A DNA stretch of 64,000 nt from Eudoraea adriatica DSM 19308 (lineage in GTDB: Bacteria > Bacteroidota > Bacteroidia > Flavobacteriales > Flavobacteriaceae): positions 37,763 through 101,762 of the forward strand of contig NZ_KB907555.1 of NCBI RefSeq assembly GCF_000382125.1. The letters are read 5' to 3'. The translations under genes were made by a program, and so were the position numbers. Positions 43,672 through 52,826 of the stretch are shown here, one piece after another (position 1 is the first letter of the stretch; every line of letters starts with the position of its first letter). The notes beneath the pieces are model-generated. The model was not told where the DNA came from. It ran no database searches and worked only from the letters and a program-made list of their open reading frames with translations.

Positions 43672-44804
43672 TATTTAGACCAGACCACTCTATTGACATA
43701 GTCAACGTATGAAATAATAATCCTTACAACTTTCCCACTAACGTTTGGCATTGAATAATCTGCAACTTCTCTAAAGTTCCGCCTAGGATTTCTATCCTGG
43801 GTTTCCAGGGTGGTCAAAGCCTGTAAAATCCGTTCCGGATTCATACCTGTCATCATTACAGAGGCCTCCTCCATTGCTTCTGGCCTTTCATGTGCTTCAC
43901 GTATGTTCAGCGCCCTAAAATTTAATATCGACGATTCTTCTGATATTGTACCACTATCTGAAAGTACGGCAAAAGAATGATATTGTAGCGCATTATAATC
44001 AGAAAATCCCAAGGGCTTCAAGAATCTTATGTTTTCATGTGTTTTCAATTTTTTGGCGTCAAGCATATTTCGCGTTCGAGGATGTGTGGATACGATTACT
44101 GGAAAGTCGTATTTTTCGGCAATTAAGTTTAAAGAAGTAATCAATCCTTCAAAATTCCTGGGATTGTTTATGTTTTCTTCCCTGTGTGCGGAGACTACAA
44201 AAAATTTATGTTTTTCCAGTTTAAGTTTCTCCAGAACATTTGAATTCTTGATTTTATCCTTGAACGTACCCAAAACTTCAAACATTGGGCTTCCTGTTTT
44301 AATTACCCGATCAGCAGGTAGGCCTTCTCTTAGTAGATATTCCCTGGCAATATCGCTATAGGTCAAATTTATATCGGACACATGATCAACGATTTTTCTA
44401 TTGGTCTCTTCAGGAACCCTTTGATCAAAACACCTGTTACCGGCCTCCATATGAAAAATGGGAATTTTTCGCTTTTTCGCGGGAATGGCACAAAGACAAC
44501 TATTGGTATCTCCCAGAACTAAAAAAGCGTCCGGTTTGATTTCTTCTAAAAGCGGGTCAACCTTAATAAGAATATTGCCCACTGTTTCTGTAGCATTTTT
44601 ACCGGCGGCATTCAAGAAATAATCCGGTTTACGAATACCCAGGTCATCGAAAAATATTTCGTTCAACTCATAGTCATAATTTTGACCCGTATGTACTAGG
44701 GTATGATCAATTGCCTCATTGGCATCCAATGCATTCAGGACACAGGCAAGGCGAATTATTTCTGGTCGGGTACCTACAACGGTTAAGACTTTTAGTTTTT
44801 TCAA
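43668..44804 (-). CDS. capG: CapG/FnlC-type UDP-N-acetyl sugar 2-epimerase (UDP-L-FucNAc synthesis)
   Basis: 378 residues, WecB-like fold. VVGTRPEIIRLA, HTGQNYDYELN and SDSGTISEES are family motifs. In the CapE-CapF-CapG pathway the last enzyme converts UDP-PneNAc to UDP-L-FucNAc. It follows capF by 26 bp and overlaps the WbuB-like gene by 4 bp. A generic non-hydrolysing UDP-GlcNAc 2-epimerase is the alternative; the neighbours favour CapG. Confidence 0.88.
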   Translation of the reverse strand: MKKLKVLTVVGTRPEIIRLACVLNALDANEAIDHTLVHTGQNYDYELNEIFFDDLGIRKPDYFLNAAGKNATETVGNILIKVDPLLEEIKPDAFLVLGDTNSCLCAIPAKKRKIPIFHMEAGNRCFDQRVPEETNRKIVDHVSDINLTYSDIAREYLLREGLPADRVIKTGSPMFEVLGTFKDKIKNSNVLEKLKLEKHKFFVVSAHREENINNPRNFEGLITSLNLIAEKYDFPVIVSTHPRTRNMLDAKKLKTHENIRFLKPLGFSDYNALQYHSFAVLSDSGTISEESSILNFRALNIREAHERPEAMEEASVMMTGMNPERILQALTTLETQDRNPRRNFREVADYSMPNVSGKVVRIIISYVDYVNRVVWSKY

Positions 44805-44830
44805 CGTATTAATTTTATGATTGTTTAAAT

Positions 44831-46006
44831 TTAAACATCTTCAAAATAAGTATCTGCATCTTCGGGGTCATAAGGTTCGTTGATCCAAAATAAGGTAATC
44901 AACTCCTCATCCCCGATATTTTTTATATTGTGTGTATGCCAAATAGGCATATCTACATAAGCCGGTTCTTTACCATCCAAATAATAGTCAATGACTTTCC
45001 CAGTTCCAATTTTTCGAAGTTGGATTAGCGCTTTTCCACTGATCACCGCAAAGCGTTCTGCCTTTCGGGTGTGAAAGTGGTTACCACGCGTAATTCCGGG
45101 CACTGTAGTTGAATAAGAAAACTGACCGCTGGTCTGTGTTCTTGCTATCTCCACAAAGCTACCTCTATTATCGGTATGCTTAGTGTATTTAACCGGATAA
45201 TGACTTTTGGGTATGTAACATCGGAATGTATTGAACAGGGCCTTTTCGAAGGCATCTTCCAGGTTGGGGAAAACCCCATTTTCCATATAGCGGTTTTTGT
45301 ATCCCAACAAAAGGTTCAATATTTCCGAGACTTTCTTTTTGCTAGAAGGAAGAATATTTACTTCATAGCTATTTTTACCAATTTGGATCGTATCAGCTTT
45401 ATGATTTATCGCATCAATAAAAACTTGGACCAATTCATTGATATAGATAAGGCCAACCTCGCTGTCATTTATAATTGTTGGTTCTTCGTTGTGGGCCACT
45501 TTATGACAAAATGTGGCAACTACCGAATTGTAGTTGGGCTTACCAAAAGGGCCAAACACATTGGGAATGGTTAAAGACGTGAATTCACCCCCATTTTTGG
45601 AAGCCCATTCCATAAACTTTTCCTTGCCTTCTTTTTTGGATTTCCCATAAAGATTATCACGCTCTTCCTGGGACGAAGAGGAAAAAATGATGTGAGGCTT
45701 TACTTTTTGATCATTGCAGGCTACTATTAATTTAGAGACCAACTCCAGGTTGGTATTATATATTACCTGTGCATCCTTATGCCTGTTCATTGCGGCCAGA
45801 TGAACAATTACATCACATTGTACAACAAAATTTTTGAGGAGTGCACTATTGTCGAAGAAAATTCTTTCAAAGGGTATCAGGGTTACTGTATCACTTAATG
45901 AAAGGGTGGTGTAGAGGTGGTTGCCTACAAATCCTGCCTGACCGGTTATACCAATTCTTTTCTTCATCAAGGGTAGCATTAATCGATTTGGAACAAAGAA
46001 CAGCAA
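44831..46006 (-). CDS. capF: CapF/FnlB-type bifunctional reductase (SDR plus cupin)
   Basis: 391 residues; the frame opens 13 codons before MKKRIGITGQAGFVG, which is the more likely start (45967). The SDR domain has GQAGFVGNHL and YGKSK (YxxxK). The C-terminal ~125 residues are a cupin with GNHFHTRKAERFAVISG and WHTHNI, as in S. aureus CapF where the cupin epimerises at C3 and the SDR reduces C4. Second step of UDP-L-FucNAc synthesis. Confidence 0.9.
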   Translation of the reverse strand: MLFFVPNRLMLPLMKKRIGITGQAGFVGNHLYTTLSLSDTVTLIPFERIFFDNSALLKNFVVQCDVIVHLAAMNRHKDAQVIYNTNLELVSKLIVACNDQKVKPHIIFSSSSQEERDNLYGKSKKEGKEKFMEWASKNGGEFTSLTIPNVFGPFGKPNYNSVVATFCHKVAHNEEPTIINDSEVGLIYINELVQVFIDAINHKADTIQIGKNSYEVNILPSSKKKVSEILNLLLGYKNRYMENGVFPNLEDAFEKALFNTFRCYIPKSHYPVKYTKHTDNRGSFVEIARTQTSGQFSYSTTVPGITRGNHFHTRKAERFAVISGKALIQLRKIGTGKVIDYYLDGKEPAYVDMPIWHTHNIKNIGDEELITLFWINEPYDPEDADTYFEDV

Positions 46007-46018
46007 TTTTATTGGTAA

Positions 46019-46447
46019 TTACCATTTGGCATCCCATTTTTCGATAGGGTAACGAAAATCATCGTTTTTTGATTCTTCTAAGCTGAAATTTGAAAACACT
46101 TGTAAGGTGGAATTTTCATATATGGCCTTTAATCCCGTAGCATAACCTCCGGATAATTCTAAAATCATGGGATTTTTAGCCTCTAATATAATTCTTTTTG
46201 GTTTTAGCAAGCCAGTAGGATTCTCAAAATCATCGACAACCACAAGATACAACAGGAATGCCCCTGTGTGGCAATAGAACCATTTCATTTCTTCCTTATG
46301 GGCTTGCCATGCTCTGATAATATCTGTATTGTCTGGTTTTATTTCATAGAATCTAACAACCGATTCCAAATTAAAAGCGTTAAAAAAATTGAGCTGGCCT
46401 CGATCATCTGTATATTTTGACCCTTGAATTAGGTTATGGTAAGCCAT
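46019..46447 (-). CDS. Cupin-type sugar epimerase-like protein (RmlC/WxcM-like)
   Basis: 142 residues with a single RmlC-like jelly roll: RGQLNFFNAFNLESVVRFY, then RAWQAHKEEMKWFYCHTGAF and the GYATGLKAIYENSTL strand. It lies exactly between capE (1 bp gap) and capF, although CapF already carries a cupin, so it may catalyse or assist an extra epimerisation, or bind the intermediate. Its catalytic role is inferred only from fold and position. Confidence 0.75.
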   Translation of the reverse strand: MAYHNLIQGSKYTDDRGQLNFFNAFNLESVVRFYEIKPDNTDIIRAWQAHKEEMKWFYCHTGAFLLYLVVVDDFENPTGLLKPKRIILEAKNPMILELSGGYATGLKAIYENSTLQVFSNFSLEESKNDDFRYPIEKWDAKW

Positions 46448-47455
46448 TTAAAGATTCTCTTTGATATAATCAAGATTTAGCAAAACCTGTTTTAACTCAT
46501 CATTCGTAAGTTGGGTAGTATTGTGGGAATGGTAATCGGAAATGGCACTTATATCTGTTACACCTTCAGAAAAGTATCGGCTGTAATTTAAATCACGATT
46601 ATCGGCAGGTATACGATAAAATTCACCCATATCCTCGGCTTTCTGCATTTCTTCCCTTGTACATAGGGTCTCGTATAATTTTTCACCGTGTCGTGTCCCA
46701 ATCACCTTTATGTCATTGTCTGCTTTAAAAATATCCTTTATAACCTGGGCAAGATCTCCAATGCTACTGGCAGGAGCCTTATTTACAAAAAGATCGCCCT
46801 GGTTCCCATTTTCAAAGGCGAACAGAACTAAATCTACAGCGTCCTCCAAAGACATTAAAAAACGGGTCATATTAGGATCGGTTACGGTAAGGGGAGTTTT
46901 CTCTTCAATCTGTTTAACAAACAACGGAATCACCGATCCCCTGGAAGCCATTACGTTGCCATAGCGCGTTAAGCAGACAATGGTACTATCTTCATGAATG
47001 TTTCTTGATGCTGCTACGGCCACTTTTTCCATCAAGGCCTTACTAATACCCATGGCATTTATGGGGTAAGCGGCCTTATCGGTACTCAAGCAGATAATAC
47101 GTTTTACATTATTCGCTACCGCTGCATCTATGGTATTTTGAGTACCGAATACATTGGTTTTAGCGGCCTCAATAGGGAAAAATTCACAGGAAGGAACCTG
47201 TTTTAAGGCAGCTGCATGGAAAACGAAATCAACGCCTCGCATGGCCTTTGCAATGCTATTATAATCCCTCACATCCCCTATGTAGAACTTTACCTTCTTG
47301 TTTTTGAGTCGATTACGCATGTCATCCTGTTTTTTTTCATCACGACTAAAAATGCGTATTTCCTTTATATCGGTTTCTAAAAAACGGTTTAGGACAGCAT
47401 TTCCAAAGGAACCTGTACCGCCCGTTATGAGTAGTGTTTTATTCTTGAACATCAT
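46448..47455 (-). CDS. capE: CapE/FnlA-type UDP-GlcNAc 5-inverting 4,6-dehydratase
   Basis: 335 residues. TGGTGSFGNAVLNRFL binds NADP; the catalytic pair is NAMGISK, with Met in place of the usual Tyr of YxxxK, as in CapE/WbjB and FlaA1-type dehydratases. It starts the pathway from UDP-GlcNAc to UDP-L-FucNAc. Followed by the cupin, capF, capG and WbuB-like genes in transcription order, forming a complete cassette. Confidence 0.92.
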   Translation of the reverse strand: MMFKNKTLLITGGTGSFGNAVLNRFLETDIKEIRIFSRDEKKQDDMRNRLKNKKVKFYIGDVRDYNSIAKAMRGVDFVFHAAALKQVPSCEFFPIEAAKTNVFGTQNTIDAAVANNVKRIICLSTDKAAYPINAMGISKALMEKVAVAASRNIHEDSTIVCLTRYGNVMASRGSVIPLFVKQIEEKTPLTVTDPNMTRFLMSLEDAVDLVLFAFENGNQGDLFVNKAPASSIGDLAQVIKDIFKADNDIKVIGTRHGEKLYETLCTREEMQKAEDMGEFYRIPADNRDLNYSRYFSEGVTDISAISDYHSHNTTQLTNDELKQVLLNLDYIKENL

Positions 47456-47494
47456 TAAACTATAAGTTAATCACTTTAAAATTCTACTAATCGG

Positions 47495-48619
47495 TCAATC
47501 AAAAATCTTATCAATAACGCTTTTTTGATAATATGGATTGTAGAATTTATCTATAATTTTATAACAATTTTCCCTTATTGATTCGATAGATGTAATCATT
47601 TGCCTCTTTCTAATTTTAATGATATTTTCTTTAAGGTCTTCAATATTATTCATCTCAAATAATTCACCATTTACATTTGGAATTATTGCTTCATATTCGG
47701 GTCCCTGATTGTTTCCATTATTATGTGAAATAACAGGCACACCAAACATCAACGAGTGCATTGCTGTTAAACCGATTTCGCCTGGTGCAATACAGCAATC
47801 GCTCGAAGCTATTAGTTCGTAATTGACCTTTTCATCATACGAAGCGCCATAAAAACAAACATTCTTTTCAAGTCCCTTGGATATTACTTGTTTTTGTAGA
47901 CTCTCCTTATCTATACCATCACCTACTAAAAGTAGATTTATCGCAATACCATCATTTTTAAGCGAATCGATTACTTCTATAACCTGAGATAGTTTTTTGG
48001 GGGGGGTTAGCCTTCCTATAAATATGAGCTGATAATTTTGTGGGTCTGCAAAAAGCTTTTTTCTAATAGCAACTCTCATTTCTTCAGAGAGAACTCCTCT
48101 TAATTTTAGTTGCTTTTTATAGTCTAAAGAGTTGTAAATCAATTTAATCCGTTCATCGCTATATCCAAAATTAAGAAGATTCCTTCTAGCATTATTGCTA
48201 TATAGCAATAGCCCATCAAAGAAAAATTTATAAAAATAATAATAAGTCTTATTTTTTAGATTTTTTTTATCCCTTAAAATGCCATGAGTCCAATTGAATA
48301 CTTGGACACCTCTAAATCTCAACAATAATGTTGCCAATATTATTGATAAACAATAAGGCGTGGCATGAACAATCGCTCCATCGAATTTATTTCTAATGAT
48401 AAATTTCAATAAGCCTCTGTTGAATTGAAATCGACCTAACTTGAAATAATTGAAGTTTCTAAATATTTCTGAATCTTTAAAAATGTATGGTTTTACATTA
48501 TTGTAGCCCTTTCTATCTCCAGCAAAAATGAATTTATATTTTTTGGAATTAATTAATTCCTCAATGATTCCACTTCTATAATGTGGGAATCCTGGATAAA
48601 TCACAACAATTTTTTTCAT
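47495..48619 (-). CDS. GT4-family glycosyltransferase
   Basis: 374 residues with a GT-B architecture. N-terminal VVIYPGFPHYRSGIIEEL is an acceptor-side loop; LIFIGRLTPPKKLSQVIEVI and the PGEIGLTAMHSLMFGVPVI segment form the donor site. It adds one sugar of the repeat unit in the cytoplasm. It is preceded 7 bp upstream by a short 56-codon ORF. Confidence 0.85.
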   Translation of the reverse strand: MKKIVVIYPGFPHYRSGIIEELINSKKYKFIFAGDRKGYNNVKPYIFKDSEIFRNFNYFKLGRFQFNRGLLKFIIRNKFDGAIVHATPYCLSIILATLLLRFRGVQVFNWTHGILRDKKNLKNKTYYYFYKFFFDGLLLYSNNARRNLLNFGYSDERIKLIYNSLDYKKQLKLRGVLSEEMRVAIRKKLFADPQNYQLIFIGRLTPPKKLSQVIEVIDSLKNDGIAINLLLVGDGIDKESLQKQVISKGLEKNVCFYGASYDEKVNYELIASSDCCIAPGEIGLTAMHSLMFGVPVISHNNGNNQGPEYEAIIPNVNGELFEMNNIEDLKENIIKIRKRQMITSIESIRENCYKIIDKFYNPYYQKSVIDKIFD

Positions 48620-48626
48620 TTATAAT

Positions 48627-48797
48627 TTATAATAAAGATTTTAGAGATATTTTATACTGCTTGAAAGCAAGAAAGTCTTCAAAACTAGTGATAAAATAAT
48701 ATGATGCATAAAAATTCGGAGTAAAATAATAGTATTTACGATTAAGAGAGTTAAAAGACGCCATTGCTCGAAGAGAATTCAGATTCTGTTCTTGCAT
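48627..48797 (-). CDS. Short ORF (56 aa) directly upstream of a glycosyltransferase
   Basis: ATG at 48797, TAA at 48627-48629, 7 bp before the glycosyltransferase start. The product is Tyr/Phe-rich (RKYYYFTPNFYASYYFI) and has no recognisable family. It may be a small cotranscribed gene or the 3' remnant of a larger one; upstream the frame is closed by a stop. Confidence 0.3.
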   Translation of the reverse strand: MQEQNLNSLRAMASFNSLNRKYYYFTPNFYASYYFITSFEDFLAFKQYKISLKSLL

Positions 48798-49345
48798 AAT
48801 GCTATAGAAAATTGGTCATCTAGAATTTTGTTTTTGTATAGTTTTGATATAAATATCTTGGTTTTTATAGAGTCTTTTTTTTAATTTAAGATGGCTTTGT
48901 TTCTAATTATTTCTGGTTTAGTAGAGAATTGACTTATAATACATTGGTTTCAACTATTTGGAATTCAATTTATAATGGAATAAATATGTTTTTCAACAGG
49001 CATTTCATTATCCTTAATGCTGATAATATAATATGCTTTTAATTATAATCAGTCATACGAAGGTAGAAAATGTATAATTTTAATATAAGAGATAGCATTC
49101 AACACGAATGGTATTTTTTATAAATGATTTTTCTATTTGATTTAATCTGAAATACAACAAATAAAAAATCTATATTAGTATAATTGATCAGCCAGACAAA
49201 TTTATTAATAAGGAATACTTTCATTATGAGGCGTTAGTTTTGAATTTGGTTATTATCCTTGTAGACTTATAGTGCTCTTAAAGGAACGAGGTTAAAGGTG
49301 ATTTGGTTAATTATAATTATGATTAAATGCAGGATAAGTATTGAA
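48798..49345. other. 548-bp AT-rich non-coding gap between glycosyltransferase genes
   Basis: No supported gene, hairpin terminator or repeat was found on either strand. It separates the wzy/GT4 pair from the downstream FucNAc operon, so the latter probably has its own promoter here. Confidence 0.5.
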
Positions 49346-50437
49346 TCATGATGTAATTTTTGCAATTAACGACTCCCACTTGACTATTGTATCCTCAACT
49401 TTGAAATTGTTTAATATTGATAGGTTTTTTTTAGAGAAACTCAATCGTAATTCGGTACTTTGGATTAGTTCGTTAATCCTATCAGCCATTTTATTGCAAT
49501 CAAAAGGCGGAATCAAAAATCCATTTATTCCATCTTGAATAATTTCGTTTGGACCTGTGGGGACGTTAAAACTTACTAAAGGAAGAGACATTGCCATCCC
49601 TTCCATCAATGACATGGGAAAACCTTCATAAGAAGAGGTCATTACCATTATTGAATGTTTTGAATATTGCTGATAAAGATTATTTACATTTCCTTCTAGT
49701 ATGACTTTGCCATTTAAACCAAACTTAGCTATATTTTTCCTTATGCTATCTTCCAAGTGTCCTTTACCATAAATGTGCCAGGTATAATCAGGGTTTTGTT
49801 TTAGCACTAAACTTGCAACTTCTAATAAATGAGTATCAAAGTTTTTAGGATCTGCCAGTCTGCCTACGCTTATTATTTTTTTGGTTTCCGGATTATAAGC
49901 TTTTTCAATGGAGAATAGCTCTTGGTCTAATGGGTTATAGATTTGTACTACTTTAGTTGCAAAAGTTTTTCTTTTATAATTTAGGACATCCGCTTTAGTA
50001 AGTGTGACGACAGTATAAGAAAGAATACCACCAAGTATTTCACTCATTCTTTTAAATGGACTTGGCTCGCCATGAAAACTTGAATGAGACCAATAGATCA
50101 TTTTAGTATCGATTCCTAAACAGGCCATGCCAGCTAATGGAGCGTGCAAATGACCGCATGCTATCAAAATATCAACATGTTCTTCATTAAGATATTTACG
50201 GAGCCTAGGAATGGCCTTAAAAAATCCAGTCTTCATTGATTCAGGCTTATCCAATAAGTCATAAAGGCCTACATTTTTGTTCCAATTAAAACCATTATCC
50301 TCGGTTTTGGGATGAAAACCGATTACGGAAACTTTTGCCAGATTTTTTCCAATGAACTGATCTGCCAAAATTGAAGTAGCTCGTTCTATTCCCCCATGCA
50401 TAGAGGTGTTCCCTACTAAAAATGCAATGTTGATCAT
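49346..50437 (-). CDS. GT4-family glycosyltransferase, cotranscribed with the polymerase gene
   Basis: 363 residues, GT-B fold. N-terminal MHGGIERATSILADQF is a typical Gly-rich acceptor loop; IISVGRLADPKNFDTHLLEV and SSYEGFPMSLMEGMAM (E(x7)E-type donor site) follow. It adds a repeat-unit sugar. Its start shares one base with the stop of the Wzy-like gene, indicating tight coupling. Confidence 0.88.
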   Translation of the reverse strand: MINIAFLVGNTSMHGGIERATSILADQFIGKNLAKVSVIGFHPKTEDNGFNWNKNVGLYDLLDKPESMKTGFFKAIPRLRKYLNEEHVDILIACGHLHAPLAGMACLGIDTKMIYWSHSSFHGEPSPFKRMSEILGGILSYTVVTLTKADVLNYKRKTFATKVVQIYNPLDQELFSIEKAYNPETKKIISVGRLADPKNFDTHLLEVASLVLKQNPDYTWHIYGKGHLEDSIRKNIAKFGLNGKVILEGNVNNLYQQYSKHSIMVMTSSYEGFPMSLMEGMAMSLPLVSFNVPTGPNEIIQDGINGFLIPPFDCNKMADRINELIQSTELRLSFSKKNLSILNNFKVEDTIVKWESLIAKITS

Positions 50438-51624
50438 TATTTGTATTTTTTTGTTTCAACTCTCTTGTAATAAATACCTAACCACAGGAAGAAGTACATC
50501 ATAGCGTAACTAGCCTTATAAAAAACATAAATATTATTATGGAGAAAAAACACCAAAAAGAACAACAAGTATAATTTGTATTCGGGATTAGATCTATGAC
50601 GTGAAAATAATTTGTAGGACTTAAAAATGGGTAAAACAAAAACAATAATCATCAAGGAACCTATAAAAAAGCCATGCTCGGCTAGTGCTTCTACATAGGT
50701 GTTGTGAGTGATTGCCCTTGTACTGTTATAATTGGCGAAGTTACCAACACCAACCCCTAGAAAAGGGTGATTCAAAAAAACCTCAAGACCTTTTTCTGCT
50801 AGATGGCCTCTTTCGTCTTCACTTATTGTGGTGGACATGCGATTCTTTATCTTTGAATTGTCATAAAAACTGTAAAATTGATATAAAAAGGACATCGTAA
50901 AGATAAACAATAGGACTCTTCGAATAATTGAATGAAAGGGAATTCTGATTTTAGGTTTATTCACCCAAAACCAAAACAAGGCGTTAATAAGTAGAATGAA
51001 TGTTAAACCTGACCTTGATTGGGTGGTAAAAGAAATTGCCAGCCCTAAGCAAGGTATTAGGATCAATCCTATGGTCGTCCAAATATTTTTATACTTGAGG
51101 TATAATCTAAAAATGGAGAAATTTGCAAAAAGGCTCATATATGAATAATAGTTGGCATTGTAGCCAAAATCACCCCTTGAAGCGGTTGGTGCATAGAAAG
51201 TAATGGGATCAAAGTTACCGAAACTATACTCAAAGTATATTATTATTATTAATGAGCAAATAAAGGCTATGTGAAAGTAATCTTCTAAATTTAAATTATT
51301 ATAAAGCCCAATACCAATATAGGCACCCATAAAAGCAGCAAGAATTTTATAGATGAATATATCAAATAGATGCATGTCAATATTGGTATAAAATACGGAA
51401 GTAAAGCCAAGTATTAAAAACAGGAAAAACAGAATAGTTTCTTTATACATATATATTGATGCACCTTTGTCGAATACAAATGTTAAGACAAATAGTATAG
51501 GGAACAAAATATTAAAACCTACATCCTGAAGGCCCAAATCTAATCCGGCATAATAAAAGATAATAGTCGCCATCAGTAAAATTCCGATAAATGGACCAAA
51601 TATTTTATGAAGTTGACGATTCAA
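50437..51624 (-). CDS. O-antigen polymerase/ligase-like membrane protein (Wzy)
   Basis: 395 residues with about 10-11 TM helices. The large periplasmic loop contains LNHPFLGVGVGNFANYNS and ITHNTYVEALAEHGFFIG, the conserved Wzy_C/O-antigen ligase signature. It would polymerise lipid-linked repeat units in the periplasm, or ligate them. Ligase and polymerase cannot be separated by sequence here; context with several glycosyltransferases favours polymerase. A 40-residue relic of this gene's start lies at 59518-59643. Confidence 0.85.
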   Translation of the reverse strand: MNRQLHKIFGPFIGILLMATIIFYYAGLDLGLQDVGFNILFPILFVLTFVFDKGASIYMYKETILFFLFLILGFTSVFYTNIDMHLFDIFIYKILAAFMGAYIGIGLYNNLNLEDYFHIAFICSLIIIIYFEYSFGNFDPITFYAPTASRGDFGYNANYYSYMSLFANFSIFRLYLKYKNIWTTIGLILIPCLGLAISFTTQSRSGLTFILLINALFWFWVNKPKIRIPFHSIIRRVLLFIFTMSFLYQFYSFYDNSKIKNRMSTTISEDERGHLAEKGLEVFLNHPFLGVGVGNFANYNSTRAITHNTYVEALAEHGFFIGSLMIIVFVLPIFKSYKLFSRHRSNPEYKLYLLFFLVFFLHNNIYVFYKASYAMMYFFLWLGIYYKRVETKKYK

Positions 51625-52826
51625 TTTAATATATTTTAGAAATTAATTCTGAATTTCGCTAATTTTTGAGCTATTCTTTCTGATATAAACTTAGGTGTAA
51701 AAATAATGGAATAGCGGACATTATTTAGATTAAATTGAGAACAATTATATTTATAAATATTATTAGGTGTATTTTCCAAAAAATTTGTTTTAACTTTATT
51801 CTTATAGGCTTATTTTTATCTAAATATATTTTTAGATGTGGAATAGGATGATAAAATAACCATTACTTAAACCATGTTTTTATAAAATTGCACATGTTCC
51901 TAATAGTAGTGAGATACATCATATTATACTTTCAAAATTACTTTTATGTTATAAACTTATTTTGGCTGTAAACGATTTTCTTTTAACTGTAGTTAATCTT
52001 ATAAGATATATAGGACTTTTTTACGAACCCTATTAATCTTATGCCAATACATGTTTTGTCCATATAATTCATATTTCCTTCTATCAGCGAAACAATCAAA
52101 TTTATTTCAGTATCTAGTTACGTTTTGACCAGTTGATTATTTGAATCTAGGCCCTAATTGTTATAATCCCAGAAAAGAAATATTCTCAAAATTTTATTTA
52201 GTACCATTTTCCACTCCGGCTTTTATCATTTAGTTTTTTGCAAAAAAAGTTAATTAGAATATAAATTCATAAAATATAGGTTAAAGAGAAGAGGATATCG
52301 ATAAGAGGTTTTAACTTATCCAAAAAGAATGGATGAACGCATGCGTAGATTTAAATAGATAATTGCAAATTGAAATTGTATTAAGTTTACGTCGGAAATT
52401 TCACGTTTATCTCTTAGAAGAGGTTTAGGAAATAGTCTAATCGCTATTAATTACTAGAGTGCCATTTACCTAAGTAGATTTATCTGGAAAATTTCATCTT
52501 CCTTATTTTAAAGGATCATTAACCGAAAAATCAGAGTAAAGCTTGAAGTTATTAATAAATTAATATTTATAAACAGGGAAGAATAATTTTTCTATATTAT
52601 TTAAGTATCCTTTTATCATTGTCAAAAGCAATTAGAAGGATTAATTGGTTGTTTAACGAAACTTTTGATCACCTTGGAAAAGATTTTATTCCTTTCCAAT
52701 AAAAATCGTATTATTGAACGATTAAAATAGCGGTTAAAAATTCCATGTGCTTATGTTTATGGAAAATTATAATCAGTCAATGTATATTGATCAAGGAACA
52801 TAGTTCTAGAATTAAACAAAAAATTA
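51625..52826. other. 1.2-kb AT-rich non-coding stretch between divergent wzy and asnB genes
   Basis: No ORF with protein-like composition was seen on either strand. It contains one copy (52249-52308) of a ~60-bp repeat also found at 62306-62365. The length is unusual for this genome, where gaps in housekeeping regions are about 20-290 bp; it may be the worn remains of lost genes plus two divergent promoters. Confidence 0.55.
52249..52308. repeat. ~60-bp dispersed repeat, copy 1
   Basis: Aligns without gaps to 62306-62365, with 45 of 60 bases identical by manual count, best in the core TATCGAT and GGTTAAA/CGTTAAA parts. Copy 1 lies upstream of the wzy operon, copy 2 upstream of MBOAT copy 2, in the same orientation. 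Confidence 0.5.
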
